From Nannocystis sp. (GTDB taxonomy: Bacteria > Myxococcota_A > Polyangia > Nannocystales > Nannocystaceae), in assembly GCF_016714285.1 (NCBI RefSeq), contig NZ_JADJNN010000010.1:266135-330134 (forward strand): DNA of 64,000 nt, read 5' to 3'. Under the pieces are notes generated by a model. The model ran no database searches and was not told where the DNA came from. It saw only the letters and a program-made list of their open reading frames with translations. Each line of letters opens with the position of its first letter. Position 1 is the stretch's first letter. Positions 1 through 8,748 of the stretch are shown in pieces. Both the position numbers and the translations under genes were made by a program.

Positions 1-39
1 GAGAAGCGTCCCGGGAATTGTGTCAACCTTCGCCCCACG

Positions 40-1116
40 ATGAGCGCCAAGGCCAACCTCGATGTTCTCACCCGCAAGGTCGCCTACTCCGGGGAGGGAA
101 TCTCCGTCAAGTCGCTGGAGACCGAGATCCAGAAGGAGCGGACGGTTCAGGACGGCAAGGTGGACGAGCTCAAGGGGCTGCGCGAGCGCAACATCGAGAT
201 CCAGGGCGCGATGGCGGATGAGCTGAAGAAGCTGCGCAAGTTCAGCGACTATCTGAACGGGACGGCGCACAAGGGCGGGTTTCTCTCGGGGCTCAAGGAG
301 ATCCTGAGCTACATCCCGGGGCTGAAGGGGCTGGCGCTCAGCCAGCGCTCGATCGAGGAGCTGCTCAAGGCGCAGTATCACCTCAGCGCGCGGCGGGTGA
401 AGGAGGCGGCGGAGTACGTCGACACGTTGAAGCAGAGCGAGCAGGACCTGTACAAGGAGCTCGACCGGATCAACGTGAAGATCGTCGAGATGGCGAAGAA
501 CGAGCGCGAGGCGCTGGGGGCGGTGCTCGAGCTCAAGGCGCTGCAGGAGCAGCTCAAGGCCGACGAGGCGGCGGTCGAGGCGGGCAGTGTGGAGCAGCGC
601 GACATCCAGGCCAACGCCGACAAGGCGTACGCGCGGTTGGCCGAGCACTCGACCCACGTGCAGCTGTATGGATCTGCCGAGGAGCGCTATGTGCGGCTCA
701 AGGAGAATACGCGCAAGCTGGCCGAGACGATCCGGAACCTGGCCAACGACATCCAGCAGTACACCACGGCGGCGTCGATCAAGCTCGACATGGCCTCGGC
801 GCAGATCCAGGCGATCGGGCGGGCGGCGGACGCGTCCGCGGTGATGCTGGAGATGAAGCGCAGCCTCGACGTGATGACCGAGTCGATGAACGTGACGACG
901 CAGTTCGTCAGCGACACGCAGATCTTCTTCCGCAGCAACCTCGACACGATGATCAAGGAGCTGGACACCTTCGACGAGACGACCACCGCGCTGCTCGACG
1001 AGAACCTGAAGAAGTCGAAGGACGTGGAGGAGGCGCGCATCGCCGCGGCGATCGAGAAGGCGACGAAGCGGGCCGGCGACGGGCCTGCCGCGGGCGCCGG
1101 GGCTGCGGCGGGCTGA
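40..1116 (+). CDS. Coiled-coil protein of unknown function
   Basis: This 358-residue protein has no domain I can name. It is almost entirely charged and helical, with long heptad-like stretches rich in Glu, Lys, Leu and Ala, so extended coiled coils are likely. There is no signal peptide and no convincing membrane segment, although residues about 80-105 (GGFLSGLKEILSYIPGLKGLAL) form a more hydrophobic patch. The tail is Ala/Gly-rich. The next gene starts 13 bases downstream in the same direction, so the two are probably co-transcribed and may work together in the cytoplasm. Codons end mostly in G. The ATG at 40 is the first in frame, and the gene is complete in the window. Confidence 0.7.
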   Translation: MSAKANLDVLTRKVAYSGEGISVKSLETEIQKERTVQDGKVDELKGLRERNIEIQGAMADELKKLRKFSDYLNGTAHKGGFLSGLKEILSYIPGLKGLALSQRSIEELLKAQYHLSARRVKEAAEYVDTLKQSEQDLYKELDRINVKIVEMAKNEREALGAVLELKALQEQLKADEAAVEAGSVEQRDIQANADKAYARLAEHSTHVQLYGSAEERYVRLKENTRKLAETIRNLANDIQQYTTAASIKLDMASAQIQAIGRAADASAVMLEMKRSLDVMTESMNVTTQFVSDTQIFFRSNLDTMIKELDTFDETTTALLDENLKKSKDVEEARIAAAIEKATKRAGDGPAAGAGAAAG

Positions 1117-1129
1117 CGGGGGGCGGCGC

Positions 1130-2221
1130 GTGTCGATCGTCGCGCTGCACACCCAGGCGCTGGTGTTGCCCGAGGCCGACGCCTACCTCGAGCTGCTGAC
1201 GCGGGCGTTGCAGGCGGCGCGGCTCAACAACAGCTTTCCGGAGCGGCGCCAGCTGCAGAACACGGTCGACACCCTGCGCGACGGGCTGCGGCAGGGGGTG
1301 TACGGCGAGCTTTACGTCGACGCGCGGTCGGGGCTGCCGAACCTGGCCAGCTTCACGCGGGTGGCCACGGACCACGAGGTCGCGGCGGGCTCGCTGGCGC
1401 GGATGGGCGGGCGGGAGGAGCTGCTGGCGCGGCGCGACGAGGCGGAGGTGTTCGCGCGGCTGGCGGCGAAGCGGGCGTACTACGAGAAGCTGCAGAAGCT
1501 CGAGCTGGCGCCGGTTGATCATCACCGGGTGTTGCTGCGGCGGCACGACCCGGGCACGGGGACGGCGGCGTTTCGCATCGAGCTGACCAAGCTGGACGCG
1601 AGCGGGGTGTATTTGCGGCTGATGATCGAGCTGACGCAGGTGTCGTCGCTGTGGCGGCGCAAGGTGATCGATCTCGACGAGGACGGCGAGACGGCGGCGG
1701 CGAACGAGGCGTTTCGCGGCACGGTGTACCGCTGCGCGGACCTCGACGCGGAGACCTTGTTCGTGCGCCTGCACGGGATCGAGGGCGTGCGGGTCGAGCG
1801 GGTGGCGCGGGGGATCATCGGGCCGGCGCTGTTCTCGTTGCCGGTCGGCGGCGGGGTGCAGGTGCGGCGCACCGTCGAGGCCCCCGACGACGCGCTCGGG
1901 CGGGCCTGGCATGCGTGGTCGCTCGGGCCCGGTGCGGCGGAGACGGAGCGGCCGGAGCTGCTGATCGCGTTCGCCACGGACAGCGCCGCCGAGGATATCC
2001 GGGAGGAGAAGAGCAACGACCCGCTGTCGCCGTTGCTGGCCCAGCGGCTGGCCGCGCCGGAGGCCGCGCGCTACCGCGCATTGCGCGAGCAGTACCGCTT
2101 CAAGGTGTTCAAGGACCGTAAATTCGTGGCCACGGCGGGTTTGAAGGCGGTCGCCCAGGCGGTCTGCACGGCCGCGGGGACGCAGAACATCCTCTACGAG
2201 CTGCGCAGCCCGGGGCGCTAG
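1130..2221 (+). CDS. Hypothetical protein coupled to the upstream coiled-coil gene
   Basis: A 363-residue soluble protein that I do not recognise. It begins at a GTG 13 bases after the preceding stop. The N-terminal 60 residues look helical (AYLELLTRALQAARLNNS). A central part (about 120-260) alternates short beta-like stretches with charged turns. The C-terminal part reads as an alpha/beta segment ending in YELRSPGR. No signal peptide, lipobox or transmembrane helix is visible. The tight spacing with the coiled-coil gene argues for a two-gene operon. A long open frame on the opposite strand covers the same DNA; it is Arg/Pro/His-rich and is a GC-rich shadow. Confidence 0.7.
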   Translation: MSIVALHTQALVLPEADAYLELLTRALQAARLNNSFPERRQLQNTVDTLRDGLRQGVYGELYVDARSGLPNLASFTRVATDHEVAAGSLARMGGREELLARRDEAEVFARLAAKRAYYEKLQKLELAPVDHHRVLLRRHDPGTGTAAFRIELTKLDASGVYLRLMIELTQVSSLWRRKVIDLDEDGETAAANEAFRGTVYRCADLDAETLFVRLHGIEGVRVERVARGIIGPALFSLPVGGGVQVRRTVEAPDDALGRAWHAWSLGPGAAETERPELLIAFATDSAAEDIREEKSNDPLSPLLAQRLAAPEAARYRALREQYRFKVFKDRKFVATAGLKAVAQAVCTAAGTQNILYELRSPGR

Positions 2222-2250
2222 CGAGTCTCGCCAGGGGGCAGCTTTGTGGT

Positions 2251-2278
2251 TTGCGGGAGGGTCCGCTTTGCGTAGCAT
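2251..2278 (+). promoter_or_regulatory. Candidate sigma70-type promoter for the Cys-rich lipoprotein
   Basis: TTGCGG at 2251-2256 and TAGCAT at 2273-2278 are separated by 16 bases, and the predicted start lies 22 bases downstream of the -10 box. This is a pattern match only. Confidence 0.3.
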
Positions 2279-2299
2279 GCGCGAAGAGGAGCGAAGCGA

Positions 2300-3232
2300 A
2301 TGCGAATCAATCTTGTCTTGCGGACCATGGTTGTCGGGGCCTTCGTGTTGACGGGCTGCGGGAAGGACGGCGACGCGAACACCACCAAGACCCAGACCTC
2401 GAGCGCCGAGGACGGCAACAGCGAGACTGGTGTCGGCAGCGGGAGCACGTCGGTGGACCCGACCAAGCCGACGACGACGGCGGGGCCGACCAGCGACGCC
2501 ACCTCGGACGCCGAGACCGGGGCGCCGCCGACGGGCTTCATTCCCATGAATGACGGCGGCCCGACCGGGGTGAAGGAGTGTGACATCTGGAAGCAGGACT
2601 GTCCCATGGGGCAGAAGTGCATGCCGTGGGATCCAGGCGGCCAGTCGTGGAACTCGACCAAGTGTACGGATGTCGCGGACAACGCGGCCAAGGTCGGCGA
2701 CGACTGTGTGGCGGAGGGCGGCGGCACGAGCGGGGTCGACAACTGCGAGCTCGGGTCGATGTGTTGGTTCCTCGACGCCGACAACAAGGGCAGCTGCGTC
2801 GAGCTGTGCAAGGGCACGCCGATGGCGCCGACCTGCTCGGGCGACAAGATCTGCGACGAGTCGAACGAGGGCGTGATCATCGTCTGTCTCGAGACCTGCG
2901 ACCCGCTGGCCCAGAGCTGTCCCGAAGGCCAGATCTGCTTCTTCGACGGTGTCGACACGTTTATCTGTGACTTCGACGCCAGCGGCGACATGGGCAAGTA
3001 CGGCGACCCCTGCGCGTACATCAACGTGTGCGACTACGGCCTGTTCTGCGCCAACCCGGAGACGGTGCCGGGTTGTCCGCCGGACAACGGCTGCTGCTCG
3101 CCTTACTGCAACATCAACGAGCCGAACACCTGCCCCGGCGCGCCGATGCAGGAGTGCGTGCCGTGGTACGGCGAGGGGAACCCCACGCCGCCCGACCAGG
3201 AGAACATCGGCGCCTGCGCGGTGCCGGTGTGA
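2300..3232 (+). CDS. Cys-rich secreted lipoprotein
   Basis: A 310-residue predicted lipoprotein. The signal peptide MRINLVLRTMVVGAFVLTGC ends in a lipobox (LTGC, Cys20), so it should be lipid-anchored on the cell envelope. Residues about 25-75 are a linker of Ser, Thr, Asp, Glu and Gly, as is common in myxobacterial lipoproteins. The rest is rich in paired cysteines (for example CDIWKQDCPMGQKC, CGLFCANP-like and NGCCSPYC segments), which suggests several disulfide-bonded repeats. The internal pattern C-x4-6-CP-x-GQ-x-C occurs at least twice. The function is unknown. The ATG at 2300 is preceded by GAGGAGCGAAG, a usable ribosome-binding site. Confidence 0.8.
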   Translation: MRINLVLRTMVVGAFVLTGCGKDGDANTTKTQTSSAEDGNSETGVGSGSTSVDPTKPTTTAGPTSDATSDAETGAPPTGFIPMNDGGPTGVKECDIWKQDCPMGQKCMPWDPGGQSWNSTKCTDVADNAAKVGDDCVAEGGGTSGVDNCELGSMCWFLDADNKGSCVELCKGTPMAPTCSGDKICDESNEGVIIVCLETCDPLAQSCPEGQICFFDGVDTFICDFDASGDMGKYGDPCAYINVCDYGLFCANPETVPGCPPDNGCCSPYCNINEPNTCPGAPMQECVPWYGEGNPTPPDQENIGACAVPV

Positions 3233-3241
3233 GTGTTATGT

Positions 3242-3312
3242 GGGCCCGGGCGGCAGGCGCCGCTCGGGCCGAGCGCGACTAGGCGGGCCCGGGCGGCAGG
3301 CGCCGCTCGGGC
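3242..3312. repeat. Tandem duplication of the 3' end of the molybdoenzyme gene
   Basis: A 28-base segment (GGGCCCGGGCGGCAGGCGCC followed by GCTCGGGC) occurs at 3242-3269 and again at 3285-3312, a period of 43. The right copy is the last coding part of the minus-strand gene ending at 3279; the left copy lies just beyond its stop codon. Confidence 0.85.
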
Positions 3313-4433
3313 ACGGTGACGCTGCGCCACTTCACCCGGGTCTGGTTGAAGTGGCCGTGGACCTTGGGGTCGTTGTCCAGTTGTTGGATGTTGCCGTCGC
3401 TGTCGATGGCGCGGCAGCCGAGCTTGTAGGTGCCGGGGCCTGGCGGGAGCCAGTGGAAGGTGAAGACGCCCCAGGCGCCGGCGAGCGCGGGCGCGGGCAG
3501 GTCGCCGCGTTCGCGGAAGAACTCGGCGGGGGTCTGGAGGTGGGCGGGTTGCCAGGAGAGGCCACCGTCGCAGCTGAGCTCGACGCTGGCGATCGGTCGC
3601 TCGCCGCCCCAGGCGCAGCCGGTGAGCAGCCAGCCGCTGCCCTCGCGGGTGCAGTGGGCGATGACCGACTTGAGGCCGATCCATCGCGCTTGCACGCGGA
3701 CCCACTTGCCGGCGTGCAGCTCCTTGTTGGTGAACACGAGGCGGTTGTGGATGCCCATGTGCGGGCGGGTCTTGCCCTCGACGTGGCACAGCCACTTCAC
3801 GTGGGACATCGAGTAGATCTGCGGGACGATGAGGCGGGCGGGGAAGCCGTGGCGGCGCGAGAGCGGCTCGCCGTTCATCGTCAGGGCGACGATCGCCCGG
3901 GCCTTGCGCAGCTCCGCGAGCGAGAGGCCGTAGTGGTAGCCGCGCTTGAGCACGCCGAGGGTGTCCTGGCCGTGGAAGGCGAAGTGGGTGGAGTCGCCGG
4001 GGCCGCCGCAGCGCTCGAGCAGGGACTCGAAGCTGGGGCCTGACCACAGCGCCTGCCCGCACAGGCCGGCCGAGCCCATGATGTGATTGCCGTTGCCGGC
4101 GCACTCTTGCACGCACACGCGGGTCTCTCGCGGCAGGGCTTGCAGCTCGGCGAGGTCGAGGCTGCGGGGGTCGGCGAGGCCGGTGAGGTTCAGGCGGTAG
4201 GTGGTGGGGTCGACCTCGGGGTGGACATGGCGGTCGCGGCGGAAGTAGCCGGCGGTGGGGGTGACCATGCGTGCGAGGTGGGCGGCGTCGTTCTCTTCCA
4301 TGCTGACGAGGCGGAGGAAGAAGCGAGCGAGTCGTCCGCCGAGCCAGCGTGGCAGGCCGTCGACGGGGCGCAGCTCGAGCGACTCGGGTGCGGCGGCGAG
4401 GTCGGTGCTGGCGAGGGACAGGCTGTCGGGCAT
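3279..4433 (-). CDS. Sulfite oxidase-family molybdopterin enzyme
   Basis: A 384-residue protein of the sulfite oxidase / SoxC molybdopterin family. The family uses a cysteine-ligated Mo cofactor to oxidise sulfite or related substrates. The motif ETRVCVQECAGNGNH (about residues 103-117) matches the Mo-ligand region, with Cys111 in CAGN as the expected ligand. The later segments SRRHGFPARLIVPQIYSMSHVKWL (cofactor domain end) and a C-terminal Ig-like dimerisation domain ending near GHFNQTRVKWRSVTVPE complete the fold. No Tat or Sec signal peptide is apparent, so location is uncertain. I chose ATG 4433; a longer open frame runs on to 5333 but overlaps the P450 gene and becomes Arg/Pro-rich shadow sequence. 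No cytochrome partner gene is adjacent. Confidence 0.88.
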   Translation of the reverse strand: MPDSLSLASTDLAAAPESLELRPVDGLPRWLGGRLARFFLRLVSMEENDAAHLARMVTPTAGYFRRDRHVHPEVDPTTYRLNLTGLADPRSLDLAELQALPRETRVCVQECAGNGNHIMGSAGLCGQALWSGPSFESLLERCGGPGDSTHFAFHGQDTLGVLKRGYHYGLSLAELRKARAIVALTMNGEPLSRRHGFPARLIVPQIYSMSHVKWLCHVEGKTRPHMGIHNRLVFTNKELHAGKWVRVQARWIGLKSVIAHCTREGSGWLLTGCAWGGERPIASVELSCDGGLSWQPAHLQTPAEFFRERGDLPAPALAGAWGVFTFHWLPPGPGTYKLGCRAIDSDGNIQQLDNDPKVHGHFNQTRVKWRSVTVPERRLPPGPA

Positions 4434-4534
4434 GTCTGGGCGCGAAGCTAGCGGAAGGGGGCGGGCGGAGCAACGTTCTGGGCGGGCGCGGGGGCTGTGT
4501 CTCAGGGCACGATCGCGGGCCTGGGCTGGCTGTA

Positions 4535-5848
4535 TCAACCTGTCCGTTCGGTCAGGATCATGCGCACGCCGCCGCGCGGGCCGAGGGTGATGTTGCGGCG
4601 CTGGGGCCTTATCGGGGTGTTGTCGACGAGGCGGAGGCGGTGGTGCGGGAGGATCGCGGCGAGGGCCTGCTTCATCTCGTAGACCGCGAAGGCGGCGCCG
4701 ATGCAGCGACGGATGCCGCCGCCGAAGGGCGTAAACTCCCACGCGGCGAACTTCTTGCCGAGCCAGCGTTCGGGGCGGAAGGCGTCGGGTTCGGGGTAGA
4801 GGGTGGGGCTCCGGTGGACGAGGATCGTGCAGGCGCCGACGTTGGTGCCGGCGGGGAGCTCGTGTTCGCCGAGGGTCATGGGGCGTCGGAGGGTGCGGGG
4901 TGCGAGCGGGACGATCGGGTAGAGGCGGAGGGTCTCGTGGCAGACGGCCTCGAGGTACGGGAGCTGGGCGATGGCGTCGAGGTCGGGGTTGTCGCCGAGG
5001 GTGGCCAGTTCCTCGCGCAGGCGCTCGAGGGTGGCGGGGTTCTTGTGCAGCCAGTACATCGCCCAGGCGAGGGCGATCGCGGTGGTCTCGTGGCCGGCGG
5101 CGAGGAGGGTGAGCAGCTCGTCGCGGATCTGCGGGTCGCTCATGCCCTCGCCGTCCTCGTAGCGGGCGGTGGTCATGAGGCTCAGGATGTCGTCGCCGGG
5201 GGCGGCGCGGCGGGCCGCGATCTCCTCGCGGACCATGACGTCGGCCTGGTCGCGGGCGCGGCTGAAGCGGCGCCAGGGGGTGAGCGGGCCGAGGTCTCGT
5301 TGCAGCCAGCGGATCATGATCGAGGGCGGCCACACGGCGTCCATGGTGTGGAGCAGGGCGGCCTCGAGGGCGGCGCCGCGGGCGGGCTCCTGGACGCCGA
5401 ACACGGCGCGGACGATGACGTCGAGGGAGATGCCCTGGGTCGTGTCCTGGACGATCATGGGGGCGCCGACCTGCCAGGCGGCGGTCCGGCGGAGCGCGCT
5501 GTCGCGGATGATCTGGGCGTACGATCGCATGCGGGCGCCGTGCAGCGGGGGCGCGAGCAGCTTGCGCTCGCGCTGGTGGCGGGTGCCGTCGATGAGGATC
5601 AGCGAGTTGACGCCGAGGAGGGCGTGGAGGTGGCCGGGGTTGAAGGCGCTGACGCTGTCGTGGTCGGCTGCGAAGATTGTGCGCACGTGTTCGGGCTCGC
5701 CGGTGAGGACGATGCGTCGCCCGGCGAGCCAGCTCTGGAACACCGGTCCGAGGCGGCGCTGGCAGTCGGCGAAGTAGCTGTACGGGTCCCGCGCAAATTT
5801 ATAGGTCGCGAGCAGCAGCGAGTCTGGGCCGGGGACGGCGAGGGGCAT
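4535..5848 (-). CDS. Cytochrome P450
   Basis: A complete 437-residue P450 mono-oxygenase. The diagnostic elements are all present: the I-helix oxygen-activation motif AGHETT (residues 250-255), the K-helix ExxR (E305-R308, ETLR), the FRPERW segment near 357-362, and the heme loop FTPFGGGIRRCIG with Cys382 as the axial thiolate. The N-terminus (PGPDSLLLATYKFARDPYSYF) resembles soluble bacterial P450s of the CYP110-like type; the substrate is unknown. Reduction needs separate ferredoxin or reductase partners, and none is adjacent. I chose ATG 5848; a start 81 bases further upstream would overlap the divergent stress-protein gene. The coding strand is C-rich. Confidence 0.95.
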   Translation of the reverse strand: MPLAVPGPDSLLLATYKFARDPYSYFADCQRRLGPVFQSWLAGRRIVLTGEPEHVRTIFAADHDSVSAFNPGHLHALLGVNSLILIDGTRHQRERKLLAPPLHGARMRSYAQIIRDSALRRTAAWQVGAPMIVQDTTQGISLDVIVRAVFGVQEPARGAALEAALLHTMDAVWPPSIMIRWLQRDLGPLTPWRRFSRARDQADVMVREEIAARRAAPGDDILSLMTTARYEDGEGMSDPQIRDELLTLLAAGHETTAIALAWAMYWLHKNPATLERLREELATLGDNPDLDAIAQLPYLEAVCHETLRLYPIVPLAPRTLRRPMTLGEHELPAGTNVGACTILVHRSPTLYPEPDAFRPERWLGKKFAAWEFTPFGGGIRRCIGAAFAVYEMKQALAAILPHHRLRLVDNTPIRPQRRNITLGPRGGVRMILTERTG

Positions 5849-5907
5849 GGGAGATTTGTACCGCGGCGCGGGTCGGTCGCGGCGGGGCTTTGGTATGCTC
5901 GCGGGCG

Positions 5908-6456
5908 ATGACTGTCCAGCCATTCGCACGCATCCTCGTCCCCATCGACTTTCAGCCGGCGACCGACGAGCAGATCGCGGCCGGGCACGCGGTGTTGGTG
6001 CAGCAGCAGTACATCGACTACGCGTCGGCGTCGCTGCGCAGCATCGCCCTGGCGGCGGGGTTGGCCAAGCTGAGCGGGGCTCGCATCGTGCTGTTGCACG
6101 TGACGCCGCCGCTGGCCTACAGCTCGATGTACACCGGGAGCCTGACGGTGGGCTTGTCGCAGCAGGTGATGGCGGAGGTGCACAAGGCGGCGCACGACAC
6201 CTCGATCGCGGCGCTGCAGGTGGTGGCAGATCGGTACTGTGCGGGGATCGAGGTCGAGCTGGTGGCGCGGCCGGGTGTGGCGCTGAGCGTGATCCTCGGT
6301 GAGGCGGAGCTTCGCGAGGTCGACCTGATCGTGCTGGCGGCGAGCGGGCGCAGCCGGGTGGCTCGCTTCTTCGTCGGCAGCACGGCCGACCGCATCATCC
6401 GCGAGGCGAGCTGCCCGGTGTTGGTCGTGCCGGCGCAGGTTTCGACGCCGGCGTGA
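5908..6456 (+). CDS. Universal stress protein (UspA family)
   Basis: A 182-residue single-domain universal stress protein. The N-terminal strand FARILVPIDF and the C-terminal VDLIVLAASGRSRVARFFVGSTADRIIREASCPVLVV are the family's signature. The latter holds the G-x2-x9-G-S/T nucleotide-binding loop (here ASGRSRVARFFVGST), so ATP binding is likely. An insertion of about 30 residues (EQIAAGHAVLVQQQYIDYASAS) lies after the first strand. The ATG at 5908 is preferred over a TTG 18 bases upstream because it starts at the conserved beta strand. The gene is divergent from the P450, and its last 62 bases overlap the end of the convergent lipoprotein gene. Confidence 0.9.
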   Translation: MTVQPFARILVPIDFQPATDEQIAAGHAVLVQQQYIDYASASLRSIALAAGLAKLSGARIVLLHVTPPLAYSSMYTGSLTVGLSQQVMAEVHKAAHDTSIAALQVVADRYCAGIEVELVARPGVALSVILGEAELREVDLIVLAASGRSRVARFFVGSTADRIIREASCPVLVVPAQVSTPA

Positions 6457-7666
6457 GCGCGGCTGGTTTGGCGGGCTCGTCGGCGGTGGCTGTACACTCG
6501 CGGACGCCGAGCGCCTGCTGGTAGGCGCAGTTCCAGTGGACGAGGTCGTCGCTCAGGCGCTTGATCTCGACTTCGTCGACGCCGGCGTCGACGGCCTCGA
6601 CGAAGGCGGTCCAGCTGGCCACGTGGGCGTCGGCGTCGAACTTCTGATCGGCCAGGCGGGCGCGCATGCCGGGCAGGAGGACGCGGGCGTAGCTGGCGCC
6701 CTCCTGGGCGCTGGCGATGCCGGCGGGGGTGCCGAGGAGCTTGGCGGTCAGGGCGTCGCTGCAGTACTTGCGGGTGCGCTTGGCGAGGGCGACGTCGACC
6801 TCGCGGAGCACGGCGGCGGGGTCGATCGCGGTGGGGTCGCCGGCGAGGTGGGCGGCGACGATCGCGATGCCGGGGGTGTTCTTGTCCTGCAGGCGGTCGC
6901 GCAGCATGTCGAAGAGGCCGAGCGCGTGGCGGGCCGCGAGCGGGTCCTTGTTGTCGCGGGCGCGGGTGGCGGCCGCGCCGAGCTCGCGGTGGACCACGCG
7001 GTACCAGGTCTTCTCGATGGTCTGGTGGGCGGGGAGGAGGGCGCGCTCGTCGATGGGGTCGGCGGCGAGGGCGACGTTGCCGACGGTGAAGGCGGCGTCG
7101 ATGATGTCGACGGCGGTGGCGTCGTCGCGGGCTGTCTCGGAGGACAGCTCGTTGCTGCGTTGCTGGAGGGCGAGGCCGAGCTGGCGGAGGTCCTGGGCCC
7201 AGACGCAGCGGGCGGCGGCCCAGGCCGCGGCGCGCTTGTTGCGGTCCTTGTCGTCGACGGCGAGCTTGAGGTTGTGGCGCATCCACTGGGCGAGGGCGCC
7301 GTGGATCGCGGACTGCACGGCGACCGGGGCGGTGGGGTCGGTGGCGGCGAGGAGGGTGGTGATGGCGACGTCGTCCTCGCGCTTGGTCGCGGCGTCGCTG
7401 GCCTGGACGAGCGCCTGCAGGGCGGTCTTGGTGTAGGCGCTGCGCAGGGCGGACAGCTCGGTCGCGGTGCGGACGGCGTTGAGGTAGACGACCGCGGCGC
7501 CGCAGCGGGGGTCGTCAGCGCCGGGCGCGGGCGGGGTGAGCTGGGGGGGCGGGAGCGGGGCGGGTGCTGGCTTGGTGGCGGTGGTCGGGGCGGGCTGCGG
7601 GGTTTGGGGCTCGTAGCAGGCGGTCACGAGCAGGGCGGCGAGCAGCGGCGCGAGCGTGCGGGGCAT
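6395..7666 (-). CDS. Alpha-helical lipoprotein of unknown function
   Basis: From ATG 7666 this is a 423-residue protein with a lipoprotein signal peptide, MPRTLAPLLAALLVTAC (lipobox VTAC, Cys17). A Pro/Ala/Thr-rich linker follows (about residues 18-50). The mature part is largely helical, with Ala, Leu, Asp and Arg dominating, and contains a few Cys (RCGAAVVYL, HWNCAYQQALGVRECTA). The tail is Pro/Ala/Ser-rich. I see no named domain. The stop at 6395 lies inside the coding region of the convergent stress-protein gene, so the two 3' ends overlap by 62 bases. An ATG-like start five codons upstream is possible, but the signal peptide fits the chosen start better. Confidence 0.75.
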   Translation of the reverse strand: MPRTLAPLLAALLVTACYEPQTPQPAPTTATKPAPAPLPPPQLTPPAPGADDPRCGAAVVYLNAVRTATELSALRSAYTKTALQALVQASDAATKREDDVAITTLLAATDPTAPVAVQSAIHGALAQWMRHNLKLAVDDKDRNKRAAAWAAARCVWAQDLRQLGLALQQRSNELSSETARDDATAVDIIDAAFTVGNVALAADPIDERALLPAHQTIEKTWYRVVHRELGAAATRARDNKDPLAARHALGLFDMLRDRLQDKNTPGIAIVAAHLAGDPTAIDPAAVLREVDVALAKRTRKYCSDALTAKLLGTPAGIASAQEGASYARVLLPGMRARLADQKFDADAHVASWTAFVEAVDAGVDEVEIKRLSDDLVHWNCAYQQALGVRECTATADEPAKPAALTPASKPAPARPTPGSSPRG

Positions 7667-7758
7667 GCTGCAGGCTAACACGCGGGCCGCGGGTCGCGGA
7701 TCGCGGCGCGGGGGCTGGTGGTGGGCCCTGGGGCGCGTCTTGCTCGCGGACTCGCGGC

Positions 7759-8748
7759 TCAGGGTGGCGTGCGCAGCAGGACCTCTCGCAGCGGGCGACG
7801 GGGCTGGGGCGGGAGGTCGCCGCCGTGACCGATGCGGAGGGCGAGCTGGGCGAAGCCTGGCGTTTGGGGCAGGTCCTCGAGGACAGCTGCTTCCTCGGCG
7901 ACGGCGAAGCGATCGCTTGCGCGGGCGAGCGGGCCGTGGAGGAAGGACGCCTGGAGGTGGTCGACGCGGCCGCGCAGGAGCACGCGGATGAGCGCCTCGC
8001 CGGCGCGCAGCCAGGCGCCGGGGTCGTCGTCGCGGGTGACGATCAGGGCGAGCAGGGGGCTGCCCTCGGCGATCGCGTCGCCGCGCGCGGGGCTGCCGGT
8101 GATGGTGGCGAAGGGCTCGGGGCCGGGCTCGGGCCAGGCGGTGCGCTCGCGCTGGTGGGCCGGGTCGGCGGCGTCGCGGGCGAGGGCCGCTTCGACGCGG
8201 GCGGCGAGGGCCGAGCGCTGGTTGATGTGGCGCAGGGGCAGGAGCTCGGCACCTGTCTCTCGGGCCATATCGCAGAGGCGCGCGAGCAGGGGCTCGCGGA
8301 CCGGGCGGGCGGCGAATGGTGGGCGATGGGTGCGGCGCTTGGCGGCGGCCTGCAGCAGCCAGGTCTGCTCGGGGGTCGGGGCGACGGAGCCGGTGAGGGT
8401 GACGCGGGCGAGCAGGTCGGGGTGGTCACCGGGGAGGAGTTGGCTGTGTTCAGCGAGGCCGAGGGCGCGGAGGGCGACGCGGAGCAGGCCGAGGGCGGCG
8501 CCGCCGGCGATGATGCGTTGCTGGCCGTCGGGGTCGCGGGTGGTGAGGCCGCGGGTGGGGTCGGTGAAGAGCAGGACCTGGTCGGCCTGGAGGAGGAGGC
8601 GCCAGGGCTGGGTGTTGGCGGGTGAGGGGGCGGTGAGGGCGGCGTGGAGGGCGAAGCGGAGGCGCAGCTCGGGGTCGGCGTCGATCGCGGGGGGGTGGGC
8701 GAGGGCGCTCCAGGGGTCGATCGAGGTGTCCTCTGGGACAGCTTGCAC
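7759..8748 (-). CDS. Acg-like nitroreductase-family protein
   Basis: A 329-residue member of the FMN-dependent nitroreductase superfamily, closest in style to the long Acg-type proteins. The N-terminal motif HAALTAPSPANTQPWRL (about residues 34-50) is the FMN phosphate/isoalloxazine-contact segment of this fold, and AGGAALGLLRVALRALGL follows as the first long helix. The C-terminal half carries a second nitroreductase-like segment (GEALIRVLLRGRVDHLQASFLHGPLA). The substrate is unknown. The start is unusual: the only good candidate is a GTG at 8748 preceded by AAAGG at a spacing of 8. Both lie inside a tandem 35-base repeat, so the 5' end of this gene has been duplicated (see 8734-8834). Confidence 0.75.
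   Translation of the reverse strand: MQAVPEDTSIDPWSALAHPPAIDADPELRLRFALHAALTAPSPANTQPWRLLLQADQVLLFTDPTRGLTTRDPDGQQRIIAGGAALGLLRVALRALGLAEHSQLLPGDHPDLLARVTLTGSVAPTPEQTWLLQAAAKRRTHRPPFAARPVREPLLARLCDMARETGAELLPLRHINQRSALAARVEAALARDAADPAHQRERTAWPEPGPEPFATITGSPARGDAIAEGSPLLALIVTRDDDPGAWLRAGEALIRVLLRGRVDHLQASFLHGPLARASDRFAVAEEAAVLEDLPQTPGFAQLALRIGHGGDLPPQPRRPLREVLLRTPP

Noticed and set aside
953..2278. A 441-residue minus-strand frame opposite the second gene
   Set aside because: The composition is Arg/Pro/His-rich without motifs. The plus-strand frame has normal protein composition and tight operon spacing.
4434..5333. N-terminal extension of the molybdoenzyme frame
   Set aside because: It overlaps the P450 gene in another frame and reads as Arg/Pro/His-rich shadow sequence; the family start is at 4433.
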